Assembly (NCBI GenBank): GCA_905373295.1
Contig: CAJPSJ010000125.1
Span: 1 to 6,020 of the forward strand
DNA: 6,020 nucleotides
Direction: 5' to 3'
Source: an uncultured Campylobacter sp.
Lineage (GTDB): Bacteria; Campylobacterota; Campylobacteria; Campylobacterales; Campylobacteraceae
The translations under genes were made by a program, and so were the position numbers. Shown here one piece after another: positions 1 through 5,061 of the stretch (the first letter of the stretch is position 1; the number at the start of each line of letters is the position of its first letter). The notes beneath the pieces are model-generated. The model had not been told where the DNA came from. It saw only the letters and a program-made list of their open reading frames with translations, and ran no database searches.

Positions 1-507
1 ATAAAAATACCACGTTAGCCCCGCCTCCTCAAAGCTTTCGCCCAGGCGCTTAGGATGAGTTAACATTACCTCTACGTTAGCTACTAACGCGTGAGCGTTA
101 GGACGCAGATTGAAAATCTCGCCGAAGCTTACATTGCGTAGCTCGCCTCGCATGCTCTCGCTCAAATTTCCGCCGAAAATACCAAAAATTTCGCCGCTAA
201 TTACGCCTGCGCCGCTTAGGAATTTCATACTCTGCGCGGCCAAAAAATTTTCATACGCATACATGCATACCGCTCGCGAGCCGTTGCCGCACATATCGGC
301 GGCGCTGCCGTCGCTATTATAAAATTCCCACTCAAAGTTTATCCCCTCGATACCGTTAAATTTCGGTAGCACAACGATGAGCCCGTCGGCGCCTACTCCA
401 TCGCGCCTATCACATAACTCGCGCGCTAGCTTGGATCTATCCGCCTTAACTGAATCCGTAAATATTACGAAATCATTTCCGCTCGCATTATATTTTGAAA
501 TTTTCAT
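1..507 (-). CDS. dapF: Diaminopimelate epimerase, N-terminal part (cut by left window edge)
   Basis: Converts LL- to meso-diaminopimelate in the cytoplasm, for lysine and for the peptidoglycan cross-link. I translated the minus strand by hand from an ATG at 507; the frame stays open for 169 codons to base 1. Family motifs are clear: NASGNDFV at residues 7-14, RRDGVGADGL at 34-43 and DMCGNGSRA at 71-79. The catalytic cysteine falls at residue 73, the usual number in this family. The second catalytic cysteine and the C-terminal domain lie outside the window. A GAGG ribosome site (plus-strand 514-517) sits 6 bases upstream of the ATG and fixes the start. Residues about 132-157 look like an insertion relative to C. 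jejuni DapF as I remember it, and that stretch carries an inverted repeat. The gene lies 177 bases downstream of the repeat-protein gene on the same strand. Confidence 0.95.
   Translation of the reverse strand, partial: MKISKYNASGNDFVIFTDSVKADRSKLARELCDRRDGVGADGLIVVLPKFNGIEGINFEWEFYNSDGSAADMCGNGSRAVCMYAYENFLAAQSMKFLSGAGVISGEIFGIFGGNLSESMRGELRNVSFGEIFNLRPNAHALVANVEVMLTHPKRLGESFEEAGLTWYFY
84..101. repeat. 7-bp perfect inverted repeat inside dapF
   Basis: CTAACGC at 84-90 and GCGTTAG at 95-101 are exact reverse complements around a 4-base loop (GTGA). Two further CGTTAG copies lie at 75-80 and 13-18. The hairpin falls in the segment of dapF that appears inserted relative to C. jejuni. It is clearly present in the sequence, but its function is unknown. 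Confidence 0.6.
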
Positions 508-533
508 TATCTACCTCGCAAATTTTTAAAATT

Positions 534-551
534 ACTAACGCTCACTAACGC
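534..551. repeat. Tandem ACTAACGC octamers 27-44 bases upstream of dapF
   Basis: ACTAACGC occurs at 534-541 and again at 544-551, one 10-base helical turn apart; a third copy lies at 623-630 in the same gap. The spacing would suit two protein subunits on one DNA face just upstream of dapF, but the same octamer also occurs inside genes, so it may be a genome-wide motif instead. The rest of the 508-684 gap is AT-rich. It contains the 10-bp palindrome CTAAATTTAG (574-583) and no gene or convincing terminator that I can see. Confidence 0.45.
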
Positions 552-684
552 TTTATTAAAATTTTACTTCTATCTAAATTTAGGTGCATCGCTTATTCCT
601 AGGCTTTACTAAGACTCAATTTACTAACGCATTTTCTTTCGTGAGCCCATTTTGTTATGCGTTTTTCGCGCTTGATGTTAGAAC

Positions 685-1605
685 CTACCTTATAGCCTTT
701 AAATGCTCGCAAGCATCAAATCTTCCGAGCTTGCAAGCCTTTTCATAAAGCTCGCGCGCCTTCTTTTTATCTTTCGCTACGCCCCAGCCCTTTTCGTATT
801 GATACGCTAAATTTGAGCAGGCTAGCGGCTCGTCGCTTCTCTCACACGCCTCGCTAAAATACTTCGCAGCAAGCGCGTGATCCTTTTGCCCGCCGTCGCC
901 CTTAAAATACGTAACGCCCAAATTTACGCACGAATCCGCGTGCCCTTGCTCGCAAGCCCTCGTAAAAAATGTCCTAGCCCTGTCCGCGTCCTTTTTCACG
1001 CCTTCGCCGAGAGCGTAGCTAAGCCCTAGGTTATGGCACGCCTCTACTTGCCCCATCTTACAAGCCTTGATCAAAAGCTCGATCGCCTTTTTCGTGTCTG
1101 GATAGACGCCGAGCCCCTTTTTATAGTTGTATGCAAGGCTCGCGCACCCCTCGCTGCTGTTTTTCTTGCAGGCGTCGCTGAAAAGCTCATTTGCCCTCTT
1201 GCGATCCTGCGTTACCCCCTGCCCGTCGTTGTAGAGCAGCCCCAAATAGACGCAGCCCTTCTGCTCGCCGAGCTTGCACGCCCTGTCGTAATAGCGCGCG
1301 GCCTGCCCGAAGCTTCTATTTGAGTCGTATGCATAGCCCAAATTTGCGCAATCTAGCGCGTTTTCCTCGCCGCCGGCGTCGCAGTTGCGCTGCAGCTCAT
1401 TTATCACGCGGCTTAGTTTTTTACAATCCATCTCGCTCCCCGCGGCGCAGCCCTTCCTTAGATCGTCGATCTCCGCCGCAGCGCCCGTCGCAAACAGCGC
1501 GGAGAGCAAAACTGCTCGCGCCGTAAATTTTAACCGCTCTTTAAGCGGCATACTTTTAAAATTTTGAAATTTAGCGCCGCTTTGGGCGCGACTACCGATC
1601 CTCAT
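685..1605 (-). CDS. Exported cysteine-rich Sel1-like repeat protein (Hcp family)
   Basis: A 306-residue protein with an N-terminal hydrophobic stretch (about residues 31-44) and a plausible signal peptidase site after A44, so it is probably periplasmic or secreted. Residues 53-306 form Sel1-like helical repeats. The first cysteine of each pair recurs at 110, 146, 182, 218 and 254, an exact 36-residue period, then at 291. Sixteen cysteines form eight pairs, mostly eight residues apart, as in Helicobacter Hcp proteins where each pair is a disulfide. Such repeats are protein-binding scaffolds; some Hcp members bind penicillin or stimulate host cells, but neither can be inferred here. I chose the ATG at 1605 because AAGGAG lies 6 bases upstream. 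An in-frame TTG at 1626 would place that Shine-Dalgarno inside the gene; the ATG at 1551 has only a weak site. The gene sits between coaE and dapF, which I recall as neighbours in C. jejuni. Confidence 0.85.
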   Translation of the reverse strand: MRIGSRAQSGAKFQNFKSMPLKERLKFTARAVLLSALFATGAAAEIDDLRKGCAAGSEMDCKKLSRVINELQRNCDAGGEENALDCANLGYAYDSNRSFGQAARYYDRACKLGEQKGCVYLGLLYNDGQGVTQDRKRANELFSDACKKNSSEGCASLAYNYKKGLGVYPDTKKAIELLIKACKMGQVEACHNLGLSYALGEGVKKDADRARTFFTRACEQGHADSCVNLGVTYFKGDGGQKDHALAAKYFSEACERSDEPLACSNLAYQYEKGWGVAKDKKKARELYEKACKLGRFDACEHLKAIR

Positions 1606-1637
1606 CGCCTTCTCCTTTATTTTCAACTCATCTCAAT

Positions 1638-1658
1638 TCGCGTAGAAATTTTACGCAA
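1638..1658 (-). other. Hairpin in the coaE to repeat-protein spacer
   Basis: GCGTA (1640-1644) and TACGC (1652-1656) can pair around a 7-base loop, and the stem extends by one wobble and one A-T pair. It lies in the 64-base gap after the coaE stop. No run of T follows in the leftward direction, so it is a poor intrinsic terminator. It could be an RNA processing or stability element. The downstream gene's AAGGAG site is about 25 bases further on and is not covered by the stem. Confidence 0.3.
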
Positions 1659-1669
1659 CCGCACAAGGG

Positions 1670-2344
1670 CTAAATTTTATCTTTTAGCTCTTTTAAAAAT
1701 CTCTCCACCGCGGCCTTAAGCGCGGCAAGACCACCGCTATTATCTATAACAAAATCCGCCATGGCGCGCTTTTGCTCGATATCCGTTTGCAGCTCCACGC
1801 GGTGCTTTGCAGTGGCATGATCGAGTCCGTTTCGCTTCATCACGCGCGCGATTAGCGTATATTTAGGCGCATAAACGACCGCTACTTTATCGAAAAACTC
1901 ATACCTCTTGCCCTCGAAAAACAGCGGAATATCGACGAAAAAAAGCTTTTCTTTCGCCTCCAAAGCCTGCGCCTGCGATAAAATTTCAGCCGTTATCTTT
2001 GGATGCAGCAGCGCTTCTAGCTTTGCAAGCTCCGTAGGGTCTTTAAACACCAGCTCGCCTAGCTTTTTGCGATCCACCGAAACGCAGGGCGCGGACGAAA
2101 TTTCCTCGCCTAAACTAACGCTAAATTCCGCTTGCGGGTTCAAATTTGCAGCCTGCGCGTCCTTTTGTACGACGTATTGCGAGCCGAAAATTTCAGCCAC
2201 CTGCGCGGCGCAGCGATCAAGAACGCAATGCGAAATCTTATCGGCGTCGATGATCTCAAATCCGTGATCACGAAGCAGCTCGCAAACCGCGCTCTTACCG
2301 CTACCGATGCTGCCAGTGATGACGATCGCGTGTTTAAATTTCAA
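1670..2344 (-). CDS. coaE: Dephospho-CoA kinase
   Basis: Catalyses the last step of coenzyme A synthesis, ATP-dependent phosphorylation of the ribose 3'-hydroxyl of dephospho-CoA, in the cytoplasm. The 224-residue product has a P-loop GSIGSGKS at 11-18, DADKIS at 33-38, LHP at 113-115, VDIPLFFEG at 137-145, an arginine-rich lid region near 167-183 and ADFVIDNSG at 196-204. It is longer than the usual roughly 200 residues because of about 30 extra residues at 60-89, just before DRKKLGELVF; that segment contains an ACTAACGC octamer. The start is TTG: an in-frame stop lies three codons upstream, no ATG precedes the P-loop, and AAGG stands 6 bases before the TTG. It diverges from purM with its own extended -10 promoter and is followed by the repeat-protein gene and dapF on the same strand. 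Confidence 0.95.
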   Translation of the reverse strand: MKFKHAIVITGSIGSGKSAVCELLRDHGFEIIDADKISHCVLDRCAAQVAEIFGSQYVVQKDAQAANLNPQAEFSVSLGEEISSAPCVSVDRKKLGELVFKDPTELAKLEALLHPKITAEILSQAQALEAKEKLFFVDIPLFFEGKRYEFFDKVAVVYAPKYTLIARVMKRNGLDHATAKHRVELQTDIEQKRAMADFVIDNSGGLAALKAAVERFLKELKDKI

Positions 2345-2370
2345 GGTGGGCCTTTATAGCGTTTTTATTC

Positions 2371-2386
2371 GATTTTAGCTAAAATC
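2371..2386. promoter_or_regulatory. Perfect 16-bp palindrome between coaE and purM
   Basis: GATTTTAG followed directly by its reverse complement CTAAAATC forms a perfect two-fold symmetric site in the middle of the 73-base divergent promoter region. It contains TAAAAT in both orientations, so it could serve as overlapping -10 elements, as a dimeric operator, or both. No regulator is encoded in the window. The palindrome is seen directly; the operator role is inference. Confidence 0.5.
2380..2385 (+). promoter_or_regulatory. Candidate -10 element for purM
   Basis: TAAAAT matches the Campylobacter vegetative -10 at five of six bases and is preceded by a T-rich stretch (about 2361-2377), which in this genus often replaces a -35 box. 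Transcription would begin near 2392, leaving a leader of roughly 25 bases before the TTG start. It overlaps the 16-bp palindrome. Confidence 0.4.
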
Positions 2387-2392
2387 TGCAAA

Positions 2393-2401
2393 ATTATACC
2401 A
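2393..2401 (-). promoter_or_regulatory. Extended -10 promoter for coaE
   Basis: Read leftward this is TGGTATAAT, a perfect TATAAT with the TGN extension. The predicted start of transcription is near 2386, giving a leader of about 40 bases before the TTG at 2344. The palindrome at 2371-2386 would then lie at the transcription start, a typical position for a repressor site. Confidence 0.55.
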
Positions 2402-2405
2402 TCTT

Positions 2406-2410
2406 GGAGG
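2406..2410 (+). promoter_or_regulatory. Ribosome binding site that fixes the TTG start of purM
   Basis: GGAGG, seven bases upstream of the TTG at 2418, is the strongest Shine-Dalgarno at this end of the gene. It supports the TTG start, because the coding sequence has no ATG in a suitable place near the conserved N-terminus. Confidence 0.75.
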
Positions 2411-2417
2411 ATAAAAT

Positions 2418-3401
2418 TTGATAAGTTACAAAGACGCTGGCGTCGATATAGACGCAGGAAATGACTTCGTAAACGCGATAAAGCCGTTCGTCAAAGCAAC
2501 GCAAACTCCGCACGTTTTGGGCGGTATCGGCTCGTTTAGCGGCGCGGTAAGGCTGCCCGCAGGCTACAAAAAACCCGCGATCCTAGGCGCCACCGACGGC
2601 GTGGGCACAAAGCTGCGACTCGCGATCGACGCGCGTAAATTTGAGGGCGTCGGCCAAGATCTCGTCGCAATGTGCGTAAACGACCTCATCTGCAACTTCG
2701 CTGAGCCGCTATTTTTCCTCGACTACTACGCGACGGCAAAGCTTGAGATCAGCGATGCTAAAGAGGTCGTAAAAAGCATCGCCGAGGGCTGCAAACTCGC
2801 CCGCTGCGCGCTGATTGGCGGCGAAACGGCGGAGATGCCCTCGATGTATGAGAAAGGCGACTTCGACCTCGCAGGCTTTGCCGTGGGTATCGCCGAAGAG
2901 GACGAGATCGACCGCAGCAAATTTGTGCGTGAGGGCGACGTGCTCATCGCGCTTCCTAGCAGCGGCCTGCACTCAAACGGCTTCTCGCTCGCGCGCAAAG
3001 TAATCGCCGAGCTAGGGCTAAAATTTGACGACAAGGTAGGCGGTCGCGCGCTCATCGACGTACTTTTGGAGCCGACTAGGATTTACGTCGGCGACTTTTT
3101 AAATTTAAAAGATAAAATCCACGCGCTTGCGCATATCACGGGCGGCGGCATCGTGGAAAATCTACCGCGCGTATTTCCAAAGGGGCTGGCTGCAAAGATC
3201 GAGCATGCCGCGATCCGCACGCCCGAAATCTTTAAAATCATCGCGCAGAAGGTTGAGCCCGCCGAGATGATGAGAACGTTTAATATGGGCGTTGGCACGA
3301 TCGTCGTAGTGCCGAAAGAAAACGCTGACTTTGTACTAGCAAATACTGACGGCTACGTCATCGGCGAGGTTGTAAAAGGCAGAGGCGTGCAGCTCGTGTA
3401 A
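2418..3401 (+). CDS. purM: Phosphoribosylformylglycinamidine cyclo-ligase (AIR synthetase)
   Basis: Closes the imidazole ring of purines: ATP-dependent conversion of formylglycinamidine ribonucleotide to aminoimidazole ribonucleotide, in the cytoplasm. The 327-residue product is close to the usual 330-345. Conserved blocks appear in family order: GGIGSF at 35-40, GATDGVGTKL at 57-66, GQDLVAMCVNDL at 79-90, GGETAEMP at 134-141, LHSNGFSLAR at 184-193, HITGGG at 239-244 and FNMGVG at 288-293. The start codon is TTG, supported by GGAGG seven bases upstream. The gene diverges from coaE, and a probable terminator follows eight bases after its stop. No other purine genes are in the window. It shows no damage and should be functional. 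Confidence 0.97.
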   Translation: MISYKDAGVDIDAGNDFVNAIKPFVKATQTPHVLGGIGSFSGAVRLPAGYKKPAILGATDGVGTKLRLAIDARKFEGVGQDLVAMCVNDLICNFAEPLFFLDYYATAKLEISDAKEVVKSIAEGCKLARCALIGGETAEMPSMYEKGDFDLAGFAVGIAEEDEIDRSKFVREGDVLIALPSSGLHSNGFSLARKVIAELGLKFDDKVGGRALIDVLLEPTRIYVGDFLNLKDKIHALAHITGGGIVENLPRVFPKGLAAKIEHAAIRTPEIFKIIAQKVEPAEMMRTFNMGVGTIVVVPKENADFVLANTDGYVIGEVVKGRGVQLV

Positions 3402-3409
3402 ATTTGAAG

Positions 3410-3430
3410 CGGTAAAATTTGCCGTTTTTT
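3410..3430 (+). terminator. Probable intrinsic terminator after purM
   Basis: CGGTA (3410-3414) pairs with TGCCG (3420-3424), with one G-T wobble, around a 5-base AT loop; six T residues follow at 3425-3430. The short stem suggests partial termination. The next gene starts at 3446 with no room for a promoter in between, so it may depend on read-through or on a promoter inside the end of purM. Confidence 0.45.
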
Positions 3431-3445
3431 GCCAAGGCAGAATTT

Positions 3446-3805
3446 ATGCTTAGACTAAATTTTAAAGCGGGTATTGCGACCGCTTCCAAAAACAGCGCCG
3501 AGAATTATTATATGATAGGCCTTGCGGACGACAAGTACGACTATAAGAACTATCTGCTTTTCCAAAGACCGATCAAGCTCGGGCGGTACGAGGACGCAGA
3601 TGCGCCGCACAACGGCTTATACGCAGAGTGCAATGGCGACGTATGCTATAACGGCTGCAAGGCGGTGAAAATCACTAGCGAGCTTATCGTTTTTGAGATC
3701 CAAGACAGCGTCATCACCGTGGATATCAGCGGCGTCAAAATTCCCAAACGCTTCATTCAGTATTGCAAAGAAATTTTCGGCGATCTGCTTAGCATCGAGG
3801 GATAA
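3446..3805 (+). CDS. Small acidic protein resembling Imm10-type immunity proteins
   Basis: A 119-residue protein with no signal peptide or membrane segment, so presumably cytoplasmic. The pattern in its middle resembles the Imm10 family of polymorphic-toxin immunity proteins as I recall it: NYLLFQRP at 35-42, an acidic loop near 48-54, then GLYAECNGDVCYNG at 57-70, where family members have a conserved tyrosine and asparagine-glycine stretch. Imm10 proteins neutralise a cognate toxin in the producing cell. No toxin gene is in the window, so this would be an orphan. I chose the ATG at 3446 because AAGG lies 8 bases upstream; an in-frame TTG at 3419 would lie in the purM terminator hairpin. The protein has four cysteines (62, 67, 71, 107). 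The assignment is from pattern memory only; it could be an unrelated hypothetical protein. Confidence 0.6.
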   Translation: MLRLNFKAGIATASKNSAENYYMIGLADDKYDYKNYLLFQRPIKLGRYEDADAPHNGLYAECNGDVCYNGCKAVKITSELIVFEIQDSVITVDISGVKIPKRFIQYCKEIFGDLLSIEG

Positions 3806-3820
3806 ATTTAAATGTGTCTA

Positions 3821-3858
3821 ACGGCACGCAAAAAATTTACCTGCAACTGCCGTAAATT
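3821..3858. repeat. Overlapping inverted repeats in the convergent spacer
   Basis: ACGGCA (3821-3826) pairs with TGCCGT (3848-3853), and AATTTAC (3834-3840) pairs with GTAAATT (3852-3858). The two stems share bases 3852-3853 and exclude each other. They lie between the convergent ends of the Imm10-like and cupin genes, where a bidirectional terminator is expected, but neither stem is followed by a convincing T run. Possibly a weak terminator. Confidence 0.35.
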
Positions 3859-3872
3859 CTATCTGGAGGATA

Positions 3873-4424
3873 CTACTCCGCGTCCTTTGCGTCCGCTTTT
3901 TCGACGAGGCTTTTATACTCATCCTCGCTTAGATGCTCAAGCCACGTTACGTTTTTGCTGTCCTTTTCAAAGGTTACCGCGATGTGCTCGCCGTCCTCGT
4001 GCAGTCCGGCTCCGTGCCAGTGTTTGACGCCAGGCAGGCAGAGCACTACGTCGCCCGGGCGAGCGATTTGTACGATTCCGTCCGCCGTACCGGTGTAAAT
4101 TTTACCCTGCGTTACGATTAAATTTTGCCCCGCAGGATGCGTATGCCACGCCGTGCGTACTCCACGCGGAAAATGCACCAGCGCCGCTCCTGTATTTGCG
4201 TAAGGCGTCGCAGCAAAAAGTAGCGTGACTTTAGGCAGTCCGCCTGCAAAAATTTTATCGCTCACCTTATCATAAACGGCGAGATTTTCCTTTTTAACCA
4301 AAACTTGCTTTTCCTGCATCTTTTCTCCTTTGTCTATATTTTTCGCAATGCTCTCTTGTGCGCTTAAATTTAATGTCCACGCCATCGTCGCTAAACTCAA
4401 AATTTTAAGAATTTTAGCGTTCAT
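3873..4424 (-). CDS. Exported metal-binding cupin (similar to cupin-type hydroxynitrile lyases)
   Basis: A 183-residue protein with a signal-like N-terminus (hydrophobic core about 8-22, likely cleavage after A22) followed by a single cupin barrel. The metal-site pattern is complete: H94, H96 and Q100 in HTHPAGQ, and H135 in KHWHG. This 2/4/41-residue spacing matches my memory of the manganese cupin hydroxynitrile lyase of Granulicella. The block PGDVV at 113-117 and the tail WLEHLSEDEY at 151-160 also fit that family. Real substrates of most members are unknown, so no reaction is claimed. The ATG at 4424 gives the signal peptide but has only a weak GAG site; a GTG at 4448 has none; an inner ATG at 4319 has an excellent site and would give a 148-residue cytoplasmic form. 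The gene is last in an operon, 51 bases after the flavodoxin gene. Confidence 0.85.
   Translation of the reverse strand: MNAKILKILSLATMAWTLNLSAQESIAKNIDKGEKMQEKQVLVKKENLAVYDKVSDKIFAGGLPKVTLLFAATPYANTGAALVHFPRGVRTAWHTHPAGQNLIVTQGKIYTGTADGIVQIARPGDVVLCLPGVKHWHGAGLHEDGEHIAVTFEKDSKNVTWLEHLSEDEYKSLVEKADAKDAE
4317..4330 (-). promoter_or_regulatory. Strong internal ribosome site and ATG inside the cupin gene
   Basis: Read leftward, AAGGAG (4330-4325) stands 5 bases before an in-frame ATG (4319-4317) at codon 36. It is a better translation start than the ATG at 4424. Starting here removes the signal peptide and leaves the whole cupin domain, so the gene might make two forms, or only the short one. 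Confidence 0.5.
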
Positions 4425-4475
4425 TATACTCGCTTTAAATTTAATCACAAATTTAAAGTCAAAGTGTCAGACCGT

Positions 4476-5045
4476 CTAAAATTTCGCGAGCCACTCTTTT
4501 ATCTCTTTTCCGCTCGGTCTCTCGCCAAAGCACTTCCCCGCTAGCCACTCGCCGCCGTTTGCTTTCTTGGCTAAATTTTTATCGCTATTTTCAAGCCCGG
4601 AGCTATAAACGGTGCAAAACGGGATCACTTTTTTGCCGTTAAAATCGTTGTTTTTTATAAACTCGTCGATCGGCCACGCAGCATCGTGCCACCAGATCGG
4701 ATAGCCCACAAAAATAGCCTCGTAGCTCTCCCAACCAGGGATTTTAGCGTTAGTTAGCGGTACGATCCTAAGCGACGCATCGTTATGTTCGCGACTAACG
4801 CGACTTTTTGGATCGTTGTAGTTTAGATCCTCGTTCGTGTAGGGCTGCACCGGTTTTAGCTCGACTATCTCGGCGCCTAAATTTTGCGCTACTAAATTTG
4901 CCGCTCTAGCCGTATTGCCGCCTGCTGAAAAATAGACTACAAGCGTCTTTTGCGGTTCAAATTTGATATTTTCCGCCGCGCTTTGGTTTGCCGCAAATGA
5001 ACACATAGCAAGCGCCGTAGCCATTATTTTGCTTAGTTTTTTCAT
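4476..5045 (-). CDS. Exported flavodoxin-like protein (Flavodoxin_4 type)
   Basis: A 189-residue FMN-type electron carrier or quinone/oxidoreductase-like protein. The flavodoxin fold starts at TLVVYFSAGGNTARAA (34-49), whose SAGGNT loop should hold the FMN phosphate. GYPIWWHDAAW (114-124) supplies aromatic residues for stacking on the flavin, and IPFCTVYSSG (141-150) is the third FMN loop. Residues 55-105 resemble the long-chain Flavodoxin_4 group. A Sec signal peptide is clear: KK and K in the n-region, hydrophobic 7-19, likely cleavage after A24. Export is unusual because flavodoxins normally work in the cytoplasm. The cysteine at 15 is not in a good lipobox, so it is probably soluble. The ATG at 5045 has AGGA 7 bases upstream. 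The gene follows the hydrolase gene by only 16 bases, which indicates co-transcription. Confidence 0.88.
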   Translation of the reverse strand: MKKLSKIMATALAMCSFAANQSAAENIKFEPQKTLVVYFSAGGNTARAANLVAQNLGAEIVELKPVQPYTNEDLNYNDPKSRVSREHNDASLRIVPLTNAKIPGWESYEAIFVGYPIWWHDAAWPIDEFIKNNDFNGKKVIPFCTVYSSGLENSDKNLAKKANGGEWLAGKCFGERPSGKEIKEWLAKF

Positions 5046-5061
5046 TTTATTTTCCTTTCTT

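Noticed and set aside
110..322. 70-codon open frame on the plus strand
   Set aside because: It lies entirely antisense to dapF, whose motifs are unambiguous.
659..669. GCG-TTTTT-CGC as a terminator after the repeat-protein gene
   Set aside because: Only a 3-bp stem and no T run downstream in the leftward direction.
1033..1567. Three plus-strand open frames
   Set aside because: They are antisense to the Sel1-repeat gene; their compositions are arginine/proline-rich shadows without motifs.
1606..1626. TTG start at 1626 for the repeat protein
   Set aside because: The AAGGAG ribosome site for the ATG at 1605 lies inside this extension, and the TTG has only a weak site of its own.
2709..3055. 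Minus-strand open frames inside purM
   Set aside because: Shadows of purM; no ribosome sites or recognisable domains.
3419..3445. TTG start extending the Imm10-like protein by nine residues
   Set aside because: It would place the start within the purM terminator hairpin and lacks a ribosome site; the ATG at 3446 has one.
3812..4121. Plus-strand open frames over the cupin gene
   Set aside because: Mostly antisense to the cupin gene with its intact metal-binding motifs; arginine-rich and without family resemblance.
4425..4448. GTG start for the cupin gene
   Set aside because: No Shine-Dalgarno upstream, and the extra residues would spoil the signal peptide n-region.
5001..5003. Flavodoxin Cys15 as a lipoprotein anchor
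   Set aside because: The preceding residues (LAM) do not fit a lipobox, while a normal cleavage site occurs later after A24.
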